From the NCBI RefSeq assembly GCF_005222695.1, contig NZ_STGG01000023.1, positions 1 through 64,000 on the forward strand: a DNA stretch of 64,000 bases. The letters are read 5' to 3'. The stretch comes from Massilia sp. HP4. Its GTDB lineage: Bacteria > Pseudomonadota > Gammaproteobacteria > Burkholderiales > Burkholderiaceae_D. This document shows, piece after piece, positions 16,948-26,649 of this stretch. The number at the start of each line of letters is the position of its first letter. Within the stretch, counting starts at the first letter, position 1. Below the pieces are notes generated by a model. The model was not told where the DNA came from. It saw only the letters and a list, made by a program, of their open reading frames with translations, and did no database searches. The position numbers and the translations under genes are program-made.

Positions 16948-17963
16948 TCAGTTCGCAGTCGCAGCAGTTCGTGTTCGCCGTGTCCCACTCCAGCGATGTC
17001 GCCGCCGTGCGCCGCGCCGGCCAGAAGCTGGCCGACTCGCTGGGTTTCAAGGAGACCCGCGCCGGCCAGCTGGCCCTGATCATCACCGAAGCGGCCACCA
17101 ATATCCTCAAGCATGCCGGCGAAGGCGAGATCCATGTCGGCCCGGCGCAGTCGCCAAGCGGCATCGGCGTCGACGTGCTCGCGCTCGACAAGGGTCCCGG
17201 CATCGCCGACCTGGCCAGCAGCCTGCTCGACGGGGTCTCGACCGCCGGCACCGCGGGCACCGGGCTGGGCGCGCTGCGCCGCCTGTCGGACGAATTCGAC
17301 GTGTATTCGACCCCGGGCGACGGCGCCGCCTTCTTCATGCGCCTGTGGCGCGACGTGCCGGCCCCCGATCCGTGCGGCGTCGAGGTGGGTGCGCTATGGA
17401 CGCCGATCCGGGGCGAAGAGGTGTGTGGCGACGGTTGGGCGGTCGCCTGCGGCAACGATGGCGCGACCCTGCTCGCCGCCGACGGCCTGGGTCACGGCCC
17501 GGACGCTGCGCGTGCTTCGAGCGCGGCCATCATGGCGCTCGGCCAGCGCGGCGCGATCGGCGCCCGCGACCTTGTGCATGCGGCGCACGAAGCCCTGCGC
17601 TCGACGCGCGGCGCGGCGCTGGCTGCCGCGCGCATCGATTTCGAGACCGATGAGTTGCGCTTTGCCGGCGTCGGCAATATCGGCGCGATCGCCATCGGCG
17701 AGGTGCGCCGGGCGCTGGTGTCGCACAACGGCATCGTCGGCCACAATATGCGCAAGGTGCAGGAGTTCGCAGTGCCGTTCGAAGCCGGCGCGCTGTGCAT
17801 CCTGTGCTCGGACGGCATCGAGACCCGCTGGGACCTGGACAAGTATCCCGGCTTGCAGGGCCGTAGCCCGGCCCTGATCGCCGCCGTCCTGATGCGCGAC
17901 TACATCCGTGGCCGCGACGACGCGATGGTGCTGGTGGTGCGTCGCCTGGCGGGCTCCAGATGA
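16935..17963 (+). CDS. GHKL ATPase fused to SpoIIE-type PP2C phosphatase
   Basis: A 342-residue fusion. Residues 1-140 form an RsbT/anti-sigma-like ATPase with intact N box (E52-A-A-T-N56), DKGPGI and GTGLGAL. Residues 145-338 form a SpoIIE/RsbX-type PP2C domain with the metal-binding aspartates GDGWAV (D166), ADGLGHG (D183) and the late CSDGIETRWD and GRDDAMVLVVR. It likely dephosphorylates RsbR/RsbS and resets the switch, as RsbX does, with the ATPase half providing an extra kinase or docking function. It overlaps both neighbours (13 bp and 4 bp). Confidence 0.87.
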   Translation: MEALISSQSQQFVFAVSHSSDVAAVRRAGQKLADSLGFKETRAGQLALIITEAATNILKHAGEGEIHVGPAQSPSGIGVDVLALDKGPGIADLASSLLDGVSTAGTAGTGLGALRRLSDEFDVYSTPGDGAAFFMRLWRDVPAPDPCGVEVGALWTPIRGEEVCGDGWAVACGNDGATLLAADGLGHGPDAARASSAAIMALGQRGAIGARDLVHAAHEALRSTRGAALAAARIDFETDELRFAGVGNIGAIAIGEVRRALVSHNGIVGHNMRKVQEFAVPFEAGALCILCSDGIETRWDLDKYPGLQGRSPALIAAVLMRDYIRGRDDAMVLVVRRLAGSR

Positions 17964-19342
17964 CTGCCCAGCGTATCCTGAGCGTCGCCCTGGACAACGA
18001 CCAGGACGTGGTACTGGTGCGCCAGCGCGCGCGCCAGATCTCGGCGCTGCTGGGTTTTTCGCAGCAGGACCAGGTACGCATCGGCACCGCCGTCTCCGAG
18101 GTGGCGCGTGGCGCCAGCCTCCAGGGGCACGGAGGCAGGGCCCTGTTCCAGCTGCGCGAGAAGGATGGCCGCCAGCATCTCGAGGTGCTGCTCAGTGGTG
18201 GCAGCGCAGGCAGGGGGCGTGTTTCCGACACCGACGCGCACCAGACGGAATCGCTGCGCGAACTGGCGATCATCACCGCGCACCGCCTGATGGATGCTTG
18301 CGAGGTCGATCCCGGCGAGACCGGGGCGTCGACCGTCACCGTGCGCAAGATGCTGCCGCGCCACGAGCACGTGACGAGCGCCAGGCTGGCGGAGATCGGC
18401 GCGCGCATGGCCGACACGCCGGTGTCGAACCCGGTGCACGAGCTGCAGCTGCAGAACCAGGAATTGCTGTCGACCCTGGCCGAGCTGCGCGAGCGACAGG
18501 ACGACCTGATGTCGCTGACCCGCGAACTGGAGGACACCAACCGCGGCATCGTGGCGCTGTATGCCGAGATCGAGGACAAGGCCGAGCGCCTGCGCCGCGC
18601 CGACGAGATGAAATCGCGCTTCCTGTCCAATACCAGCCACGAATTGCGCACGCCGCTGTCGTCAATCCGTGCGCTGGCCCAGCTGCTGCTGGACCGCATG
18701 GACGGCGACCTGACCGAGGAGCAGGAGCGGCAGGTCAAGTTCATTTCTACCGCCGCGGCCGACCTGTCCGAACTGGTCAACGACCTGCTCGACCTGGCCA
18801 AGATCGAGGCCGGGCGGGTCGAGACCCACGCCGAGCCGGTGGTGGTCGAGAACCTGTTCCGCGCGCTCAAGGGCATGCTGCGCCCGCTGGTGGACGAGGC
18901 GCGGGTGGAGTTGATCTTCGAGCCATCCGGCATCGACGAGCCGTTCTATTCGGACGAAGGCAAGATTTCCCAGATCCTGCGCAACTTCATCTCGAATGCA
19001 CTGAAGTTCACCGAGCAGGGCTCGGTGCTGGTATTCGCGGCCCACGACCCCGAGGCCGACACCATCGCCTTCGCGGTGGCCGACACCGGCATCGGCATCA
19101 GCCACGACAACCTGCAGCTGATCTTCGAGGAGTTCAGCCAGATCGAGCATCCGCTCCAGCGCCGCAGCAAGGGCACGGGGCTTGGCCTGCCGCTGTGCCG
19201 CAAGCTGGCCGACCTGCTCGGTGGGCGGGTCGACGTATCGAGCACGCCGGGCGTCGGCTCGACGTTTACACTGACCCTGCCACGCACCTTGCCCAACATA
19301 TCGCAGCAACCGCCCATGGATCCTGATGGAACCGCATCATGA
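17960..19342 (+). CDS. Sensor histidine kinase with degenerate RsbT-like N-terminus
   Basis: A 460-residue cytoplasmic kinase with no membrane segment. Residues 1-130 resemble an RsbT-type ATPase, but the N box reads E47-V-A-R-G51: the conserved Asn that holds Mg-ATP is Gly, and the following G boxes are not recognisable. A coiled coil (about 158-215) leads to HisKA with H227 (SNTSHELRTPL), then a normal HATPase (NFISNALKFT, DTGIGI, GTGLGLPL). The front domain probably binds stressosome parts without catalysis, which is inference. It overlaps the previous gene by ATGA and the next likewise. Confidence 0.88.
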   Translation: MTAQRILSVALDNDQDVVLVRQRARQISALLGFSQQDQVRIGTAVSEVARGASLQGHGGRALFQLREKDGRQHLEVLLSGGSAGRGRVSDTDAHQTESLRELAIITAHRLMDACEVDPGETGASTVTVRKMLPRHEHVTSARLAEIGARMADTPVSNPVHELQLQNQELLSTLAELRERQDDLMSLTRELEDTNRGIVALYAEIEDKAERLRRADEMKSRFLSNTSHELRTPLSSIRALAQLLLDRMDGDLTEEQERQVKFISTAAADLSELVNDLLDLAKIEAGRVETHAEPVVVENLFRALKGMLRPLVDEARVELIFEPSGIDEPFYSDEGKISQILRNFISNALKFTEQGSVLVFAAHDPEADTIAFAVADTGIGISHDNLQLIFEEFSQIEHPLQRRSKGTGLGLPLCRKLADLLGGRVDVSSTPGVGSTFTLTLPRTLPNISQQPPMDPDGTAS

Positions 19343-21249
19343 ATAGTCATTCGACACAGATTCTCAACGTTGACGACAACGACGGCGCCCGCTATGCCAA
19401 GACCCGCATCCTGCAGAGCGCCGGCTTCGATGTTATCGAGGCTGCCAATGGCACCGATGCGCTCGAGATGGTCAGGCGCCTGATGCCGGCCCTGGTGCTG
19501 CTCGACGTCAAGCTCCCGGACATCAACGGCATCGAGGTCTGCCGGCGAATCAAGGCGGAATCGGACAGCAGCAGCGTGCTGGTGCTGCAGACTTCGGCCG
19601 CGCTGACCGGCCGCGCCGACAAGATCCGTGGCCTGGAAGGCGGCGCCGACAACTACCTGGCGGCGCCGATCGAGGCCGACGAACTGATCGCCAACGTCAA
19701 TGCGCTGTTGCGCATGCGTCGCATCCAGGTCGACCTGCGCGACAGCGAGGAGCGTTTTCGCCAGCTGACCGACAATATCGACGACGTGTTCTGGATGTTC
19801 TCGGTGCCGGGGCGCGAGCTGGTCTACGTCAGTCCGGCCTATGCCGCGCTGTGGGGCGGCAGCGGCGAGTCGCTGCGCGACGATCCCGGCGGCTGGCTCG
19901 AGGTCGTGCACCACGACGACCGCGCGCGCATGACGGTGCGCTGGGAGCGCCTGGCCGAGGAACCGCACTACGACGAAGAATTCCGTATCCACGGCGCCGA
20001 CGGCCAGCTGCGCTGGGTGCGCGATCGCCTGTTCCCGGTGCGGAACTCGCGCGGCGAGGTGTACCGGGTGGCGCGCATGAGCAGCGAGATCACGGGACGC
20101 AAGGAGATGGAGGCGCTGCTGCGCACCGCCGACAGCAACAAGAACCAGTTCCTGGCGACACTCGCGCACGAGCTGCGCAATCCCCTGAGCCCGATCCGCA
20201 ACGCCGCGGCCCTGCTGGGCGCCAGCGGCGACGGTGCGGCCGAGCGCCAGGCGCGCGCGCGCGAGGTGATCACGCGCCAGGTCGACCACCTGGCCCATCT
20301 GGTGGATGATTTGCTGGATGTGGCGCGCATCTCGGAAGGCAAGATCGTGCTGCGCAACGAAGAAGTGGACCTGAAAGGCGTGATCGCGCAGGCGATCGAG
20401 ACCGCCGGCCCATTGATCGCCAGCCGCAAACACAGCCTGGACGTGCGCCAGCCGAACGAAGACCTGTGGGTGATCGGCGACCCGGTGCGCCTGGCCCAGT
20501 CGGTCGGCAACCTGCTGCACAATGCGGCCAAGTTCACGCCGGCCGGCGGCGCGATCGTGCTGGGCGTCGACGTCACGGGCGATGGCGCGGACGAACAGCG
20601 GCGTGTGCGCATCTCGGTGCGCGACAACGGGATCGGCATCGACGCTGACAACCTGCCGCGCATCTTCGGCATGTTCGCCCAGGCCGCGGTGCCGCCGGAC
20701 CGCGCGCCGGAAGGGCTGGGCATCGGCCTGTCGCTGGTCTCGCACCTGGCCGAGCTGCATGGCGGCCGGCTCGAAGCGGCCAGCCCCGGCGTCGGCCAGG
20801 GCAGCACCTTCACGGTCGATCTGCCGCTGCTGCGCGTCGCCTCGGGTGCGCCCGAGGCTGCGCCGCATGCGGCCGAGGCCAGCATCGAGTCAGGCGGCAT
20901 GCGCGTGCTGCTGGTGGACGACAACGTCGACGCCATGGAGATGATGGGCTTCCTGCTGGCCGAGATGGGCTACCAGCCGGTCACCACCGCCGATGCCAGC
21001 GAGATCGAGGCGCTGGCGCTGCACCACAAGCCGCAGGTGATCGTGCTCGACATCGGCCTGCCGGGCGTGGACGGCTACCAGGTGGCGCGCCGGATCAAGG
21101 GCAATCCCGCGCTGGCGCACATCCGGCTGGTGGCCCATACAGGTTATGGCTCGCCGGAGGACCGTCGCCGCGCGCAGGAGGCCGGGTTCGATGCGCACCT
21201 GGTCAAGCCGGCCGAGTTGTCGGATCTCGAGGCGGCGCTGCGGGGCTGA
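19339..21249 (+). CDS. Hybrid histidine kinase REC-PAS-HisKA-HATPase-REC
   Basis: A 636-residue soluble hybrid kinase. The N-terminal receiver (1-125) has D56 as phospho-acceptor, but the conserved Lys is replaced by Ala (NYLAAP, A109). A PAS domain follows (about 135-255), then HisKA with LAHELRNPLSPIRN, HATPase with LLHNAAKFTP, DNGIGID and GLGIGLSLV, and a C-terminal receiver (about 518-635) with VLDIGLPGVDGY and an intact HLVKPAE Lys. The receiver-first layout suggests that it takes phosphate or a signal from the kinase encoded just upstream, with which it overlaps by 4 bp. The final target is not encoded nearby. Confidence 0.9.
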   Translation: MNSHSTQILNVDDNDGARYAKTRILQSAGFDVIEAANGTDALEMVRRLMPALVLLDVKLPDINGIEVCRRIKAESDSSSVLVLQTSAALTGRADKIRGLEGGADNYLAAPIEADELIANVNALLRMRRIQVDLRDSEERFRQLTDNIDDVFWMFSVPGRELVYVSPAYAALWGGSGESLRDDPGGWLEVVHHDDRARMTVRWERLAEEPHYDEEFRIHGADGQLRWVRDRLFPVRNSRGEVYRVARMSSEITGRKEMEALLRTADSNKNQFLATLAHELRNPLSPIRNAAALLGASGDGAAERQARAREVITRQVDHLAHLVDDLLDVARISEGKIVLRNEEVDLKGVIAQAIETAGPLIASRKHSLDVRQPNEDLWVIGDPVRLAQSVGNLLHNAAKFTPAGGAIVLGVDVTGDGADEQRRVRISVRDNGIGIDADNLPRIFGMFAQAAVPPDRAPEGLGIGLSLVSHLAELHGGRLEAASPGVGQGSTFTVDLPLLRVASGAPEAAPHAAEASIESGGMRVLLVDDNVDAMEMMGFLLAEMGYQPVTTADASEIEALALHHKPQVIVLDIGLPGVDGYQVARRIKGNPALAHIRLVAHTGYGSPEDRRRAQEAGFDAHLVKPAELSDLEAALRG

Positions 21250-21294
21250 ATCGGCGCCGGGTTCGTGCCGGATGAATTCGCGGCCAACCATCAC

Positions 21295-21368
21295 CGCGTC
21301 GGCGGCATAGCCGCCGACCCTACCGCCGTTTACGACAGGGTAGGGTTGGCGGTTCCGCCGCCGACGCG
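21295..21368. repeat. Large palindromic repeat between convergent genes
   Basis: The left arm (21295-21324) begins CGCGTCGGCGGCATAGCC and the right arm (21339-21368) is its reverse complement at 26 of 30 positions. It sits between the hybrid kinase and modC, which converge, so it may act as a two-way transcription stop. The core GCGTCGGCGG recurs near 31.4 and 49.6 kb. The preceding 45 bp (21250-21294) also resemble part of the 81-bp unit near 31.5 kb. Confidence 0.85.
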
Positions 21369-21391
21369 TTCACAGCACGCCGGCATTCGCA

Positions 21392-22468
21392 TCACGCCAA
21401 CAACGCCACCGCCTTCACCTGCGCCCATAGCGCCAGGCCCGGTTCGACCGCCAGCTCGCGCCGCGAACGTTCGGTGATGCGCGCCAGCAGCAGCGTTTCT
21501 CCGACCTTGAGGCGCACCAGCACCTGGCCGGGCGTCGCCGCCGGCCCCACCGCATCGACCACGGCCGGCAGGATATTGGTGATGCTGCTGCCGCGCGGGC
21601 GCTCGAGGGCCAGGCTGACGTCGCGCGCATGGATGCGGCAGCGCACCCGGCTGCCAATAGCGGCGTCGCGCCGCCCGACCAACAGCTCGCCGCCGGGAAA
21701 GGCCAGGTGCGACAGGCCGTCGGCGTCGCGCCCGGCGAGCACGGTCTCGATCATCACGCCGGCATCGTCCTCGAAGTTCGCCGCCAGGTCGAGCCGCGCC
21801 AGGGTACTGGCCAGCGGTCCGCTGGCCAGTACCCGTCCCTGTTCCAGCACCACCAGGTAGTCGGCCAGGCGCGCCACCTCGTCGGCCGAGTGGCTGACAT
21901 AGATCACCGGCAGCGCCAGTTCGTCGTGCAGGCGCTCGAGATAGGGCAGGATTTCCTGCTTGCGCTTCATGTCGAGCGCCGCCAGCGGCTCGTCCATTAA
22001 CAGCAGGCGCGGCGAGGCGAGCAGGGTGCGCGCGATCGCGGCGCGCTGGCGTTCGCCGCCCGACAGCGTGGCCGGGCGCTGGGCCAGCAGGTGCCCGATG
22101 CCGAGCAGCTCGGTCACGGGCCCGATCCCGAAGCGGCGCGCATCCCGCGGCAGGCGCTTGAGGCCGAACTCCAGGTTGGCGCGCACGTCGAGGTGCGCGA
22201 ACAGGCTCGCTTCCTGGAACACGTAGCCGATGCCGCGCCGGTGGGTCGGCACGAACACGCCGCGCGCATCGTCCTGCCAGGCCTCGTCGCCCACGGCGAT
22301 GTGGGCGCCGGGTGCGCGTTCCAGTCCGGCCAGGATGCGCAGCAGCGTGGTCTTGCCGGAGCCGGAGTGGCCGAACAGGGCGCTCACGCCGTGGTCGGGC
22401 AGGTCGAGGTCGGCGTCGAGCGCAAAGCTTCCACGATCCAGCGCTACCTTGATACGAATGCCGCTCAT
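21392..22468 (-). CDS. modC: Molybdate ABC transporter ATP-binding protein
   Basis: Energises molybdate uptake through ModB. The 358-residue protein has Walker [10 protein letters not shown], the signature LSGGERQR, Walker [13 protein letters not shown] and the switch His in VSHSADE. A C-terminal Mop/TOBE domain (about 290-356, with [15 protein letters not shown]) binds oxyanion and is diagnostic for ModC. The start overlaps the modB stop by ATGA. Longer open frames upstream run inside modB and were rejected. Confidence 0.95.
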   Translation of the reverse strand: MSGIRIKVALDRGSFALDADLDLPDHGVSALFGHSGSGKTTLLRILAGLERAPGAHIAVGDEAWQDDARGVFVPTHRRGIGYVFQEASLFAHLDVRANLEFGLKRLPRDARRFGIGPVTELLGIGHLLAQRPATLSGGERQRAAIARTLLASPRLLLMDEPLAALDMKRKQEILPYLERLHDELALPVIYVSHSADEVARLADYLVVLEQGRVLASGPLASTLARLDLAANFEDDAGVMIETVLAGRDADGLSHLAFPGGELLVGRRDAAIGSRVRCRIHARDVSLALERPRGSSITNILPAVVDAVGPAATPGQVLVRLKVGETLLLARITERSRRELAVEPGLALWAQVKAVALLA

Positions 22469-23148
22469 CGGCGCGTCCCCCTGGCCGTTTGCGGATACAG
22501 CGTGTACAGCACCAGCAGCACCACGAACGAGAACACCAGCATGCCGCCAGCCAGCCAGTGGGCCTGCGTATATTCCATCGCTTCGACGTGGTCGTAGATC
22601 TGGGTCGAGACCACGCGCGTCTTGTCCGGGATGTTCCCGCCGATCATGAGCACCACGCCGAATTCGCCGATGGTGTGGGCGAATCCGAGGATGGCGCCGG
22701 TGACGAAGCCGGGCCGCGCCAGCGGCACCACCACCGACCAGAAGGTGTCCCAGGGCGTGGCGCCCAGGGTGGCCGCCACTTCCAGCGGGCGCGTGCCGAC
22801 CGCCTCGAAGGCATTGGTCAGGGGCTGCACCACGAACGGCAGCGAATAGAATATCGAGCCGATCACGAGGCCGGTGAAGGTGAACGAGAGCGTGCCCAGG
22901 CCGAGGGCCTGGGTGGCTTGCCCGAGCGGGCCGTTGGGGCCCATCGCCAGCAGCATGTAGAAGCCGATCACGGTCGGCGGCAATACCAGCGGCAGGGCCA
23001 CCACGGCGCCGACCGCGTGCCGCAGGCGCGAATGGGTGCGCGCCAGCCACCAGGCCAGCGGCGTGCCGAATAGCAGCAGGAGCAGGGTGACGACCGTGGC
23101 CAGCTTGAGGGTCAGCCAGATCGCGGCAAAGTCCGAACTGTCCAGCAT
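22465..23148 (-). CDS. modB: Molybdate ABC transporter permease
   Basis: Inner-membrane channel of the molybdate importer. The 227-residue length is standard, with about five membrane helices. The segment [16 protein letters not shown] and the ABC-coupling loop [25 protein letters not shown] (E-A-A-x-x-x-G form) identify it as Mod[20 protein letters not shown] is another ModB signature. It begins 4 bp after the modA stop and overlaps modC by 4 bp. Confidence 0.95.
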   Translation of the reverse strand: MLDSSDFAAIWLTLKLATVVTLLLLLFGTPLAWWLARTHSRLRHAVGAVVALPLVLPPTVIGFYMLLAMGPNGPLGQATQALGLGTLSFTFTGLVIGSIFYSLPFVVQPLTNAFEAVGTRPLEVAATLGATPWDTFWSVVVPLARPGFVTGAILGFAHTIGEFGVVLMIGGNIPDKTRVVSTQIYDHVEAMEYTQAHWLAGGMLVFSFVVLLVLYTLYPQTARGTRR

Positions 23149-23152
23149 CGGC

Positions 23153-24811
<1,659 letters not shown>

Positions 24812-24819
24812 GCTTCATC

Positions 24820-25101
24820 TTATTGGCCGCACAGCTGCTGCACCGCGACCAGCCGCGGCGGCGGGTCGCAGCGGCACAGGCACAGGTCGCCGTCGAGGGC
24901 ATACTGCCGGCCGTCGTGGCGTGCCGACAGGCGCGGCCCGTCGAGCCCGATGATCCCGGTCGACCCGCAGGCAGGGCAGGATACCTGGTCGCCTTCGAGC
25001 GCGACCTTGACGCCGTCGAGCGCCAGCAGCGAGCTGGCCGAGGTCACCGTGCCGCCGGCCGTCGTCGATGCACCGAGCGTGATGTAATAGCGCGTTGCCA
25101 T
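24820..25101 (-). CDS. PAAR-domain protein
   Basis: A 93-residue protein that consists of little more than a PAAR repeat domain: TLGASTTAGGTVTSAS at the start, then EGDQVSCPACGSTGIIGL, and GRQYALDGDLCLCRCDPP. The Cys/His set (C42, C45, and C74-L-C-R-C78) fits the zinc site that sharpens the PAAR tip. PAAR proteins cap the VgrG spike of type VI secretion systems and often carry effectors. No VgrG, effector or other T6SS gene is in the window, so this is an orphan. A GGAG ribosome site precedes it. Confidence 0.85.
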   Translation of the reverse strand: MATRYYITLGASTTAGGTVTSASSLLALDGVKVALEGDQVSCPACGSTGIIGLDGPRLSARHDGRQYALDGDLCLCRCDPPPRLVAVQQLCGQ

Positions 25102-25167
25102 GTCTCACTCCTTCCATGCAAGGCTGCAGCATAAGGATGGACCGGACTGCCGGTCTTGACAAGCCAT

Positions 25168-25199
25168 AAAAAAAAGCCCCGCGAGCGTCGCGGGGCTTT
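25168..25199 (-). terminator. Intrinsic terminator of the M16 peptidase operon
   Basis: On the minus strand GAAAGCCCCGCGA / TCGCGGGGCTTTTTTTT forms a perfect 12-bp stem with a GCG-type loop and a T-run, 21 bp after the peptidase stop and before the PAAR gene. Confidence 0.93.
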
Positions 25200-25220
25200 C
25201 GGACCGGCTTCCAGGCCGGC

Positions 25221-26639
25221 TTACTTGTCCTGCACCGTAAACGCCCCATACGGCTTGAGCTGTTCATCGAGCTTGGACGGGTCGCCCACCACCACGATCG
25301 ACTGGTTCTCGGGCGCGAAATACTTCTTCGCCACCGTGCGCACCTGTTCCGGCGTGACCTTCTGGATCTTCGGCACGTACTCGCCCAGGAATTCCGGCGG
25401 CAGGCCGACCAGCCAATTGGCGGCCAGGGTGTTGGCGACCGAACGCTGCAACTGGTTGCTGAGCAGGTAGCCGCCCGCGACGTAGCGCTTGTTCATGTCC
25501 ATTTCCCTGGCCGGCACCAGGTCGGCGCCGAGGCGCTTGTACTCCTTGAAGTACTCTTCCAGCGAGGCGCCGGTGACTTCGTTGCGCACGTCGGCGCCGC
25601 CCACCATCATGCCGCCCGCGCGGCTCATGCGCGCGCCGGCCGAGGCGCCGTAGGTATACCCCTTTTCCTCGCGCAGGTTGGTGTTGATGCGGCTCGAGAA
25701 GCCGCCGCCCAGGATGGTGCTGGTCAGGCGCAGCGGGATCTGGTCGGCCGCACTGGCCGCGATGCCCGGACTGCCCAGGCGCAGGGTCGACTGCACGCTG
25801 CCGTCGCGCTTGAGCAGGACCCGCGCCGGCTTCACGCCGGTCGCGGCGGCCGGGGTATCGGGCAGCGCGGCGCCGGTGGCTTTCCAGTCGCCGAAGGCAG
25901 CGTTGGCGAGCTTCATTGCCTCGGCTTCGCTGATGCGGCCGGTGACCACCAGCAGCGCGCGGTCGGGACGGAAGCGTTTCGCGTGTTCAGTGCGCAGTAC
26001 CTGGGCCGTGACGGCGTTGATCGACTCGACCGTCGGGTCGGTGCGGCCATAGGGATGGTCGGCATACACCGCCTTCTTGATCGCGCGTTCGGCGCGAAAA
26101 CCCGGCTGGGTTTCCGAGACGCGCAGCGCCTGCAGCGCATTGGCCTTGGCCAGCGTCACTTCGTTCTCGGGGAAGGACGGCTGGCGCGCGATCTCGGCCA
26201 TCAGGTCCAGCATGGCCGGCGCCTGCGAGGCGAGGGCGTTGGCGGACAGGATGATGCCGTCCGCGGCCGGGCTGGCGGCCACTTCGCCGCCCATGCCCTG
26301 GGCCGCTTCGGCGATGGCGCGCGAATCGCGCTTGGCCGTGCCTTCGTTGAGCATGCCGGCCAGCATGGCGGCAAAGCCGCTCTGGTTCGGGGCGTCGGCA
26401 GCGAAGCCGGCGCCGCGCAGCGCCAGCACGTAGTCCACGCGCGGCAGGCCTTCGCGCGGCACGACCCATACGGTCAGGCCGTTGGACAGCGTCTGCTTGG
26501 CGATCTTCGGCGCCGGGATGGATTTTTCCTGGCCATAGGCGGGCATGCCGGACGGCTTGGCAGGTGTCTTGGCGTCTTGCGCGTAAGCTGCTGGCGCGAA
26601 TGCGAGAGAGACGGCGAGTGCGAGCATCAGTTTGTTCAT
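25221..26639 (-). CDS. M16-family peptidase subunit lacking zinc motif
   Basis: A 472-residue periplasmic protein with signal peptide (1-20, AYA cleavage). It has the M16 double domain, including the C-terminal half GGGFSSRINTNLREEKGYTYGASAG with the Arg/Tyr substrate-binding pair. Where active M16 enzymes have HxxEH, this one reads SGFA-AMLAG-MLNEG (A91, A94, G95), so it cannot bind zinc. It is encoded 10 bp after an active partner. This is the alpha/beta arrangement of mitochondrial processing peptidase and Sphingomonas-type bacterial heterodimers. Confidence 0.9.
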   Translation of the reverse strand: MNKLMLALAVSLAFAPAAYAQDAKTPAKPSGMPAYGQEKSIPAPKIAKQTLSNGLTVWVVPREGLPRVDYVLALRGAGFAADAPNQSGFAAMLAGMLNEGTAKRDSRAIAEAAQGMGGEVAASPAADGIILSANALASQAPAMLDLMAEIARQPSFPENEVTLAKANALQALRVSETQPGFRAERAIKKAVYADHPYGRTDPTVESINAVTAQVLRTEHAKRFRPDRALLVVTGRISEAEAMKLANAAFGDWKATGAALPDTPAAATGVKPARVLLKRDGSVQSTLRLGSPGIAASAADQIPLRLTSTILGGGFSSRINTNLREEKGYTYGASAGARMSRAGGMMVGGADVRNEVTGASLEEYFKEYKRLGADLVPAREMDMNKRYVAGGYLLSNQLQRSVANTLAANWLVGLPPEFLGEYVPKIQKVTPEQVRTVAKKYFAPENQSIVVVGDPSKLDEQLKPYGAFTVQDK

Positions 26640-26649
26640 GATGCGCTCC

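Noticed and set aside
22469..23050. Fusion of modC with a long upstream frame
   Set aside because: The upstream part is the out-of-frame translation of modB; the ModC start at 22468 gives the standard protein.
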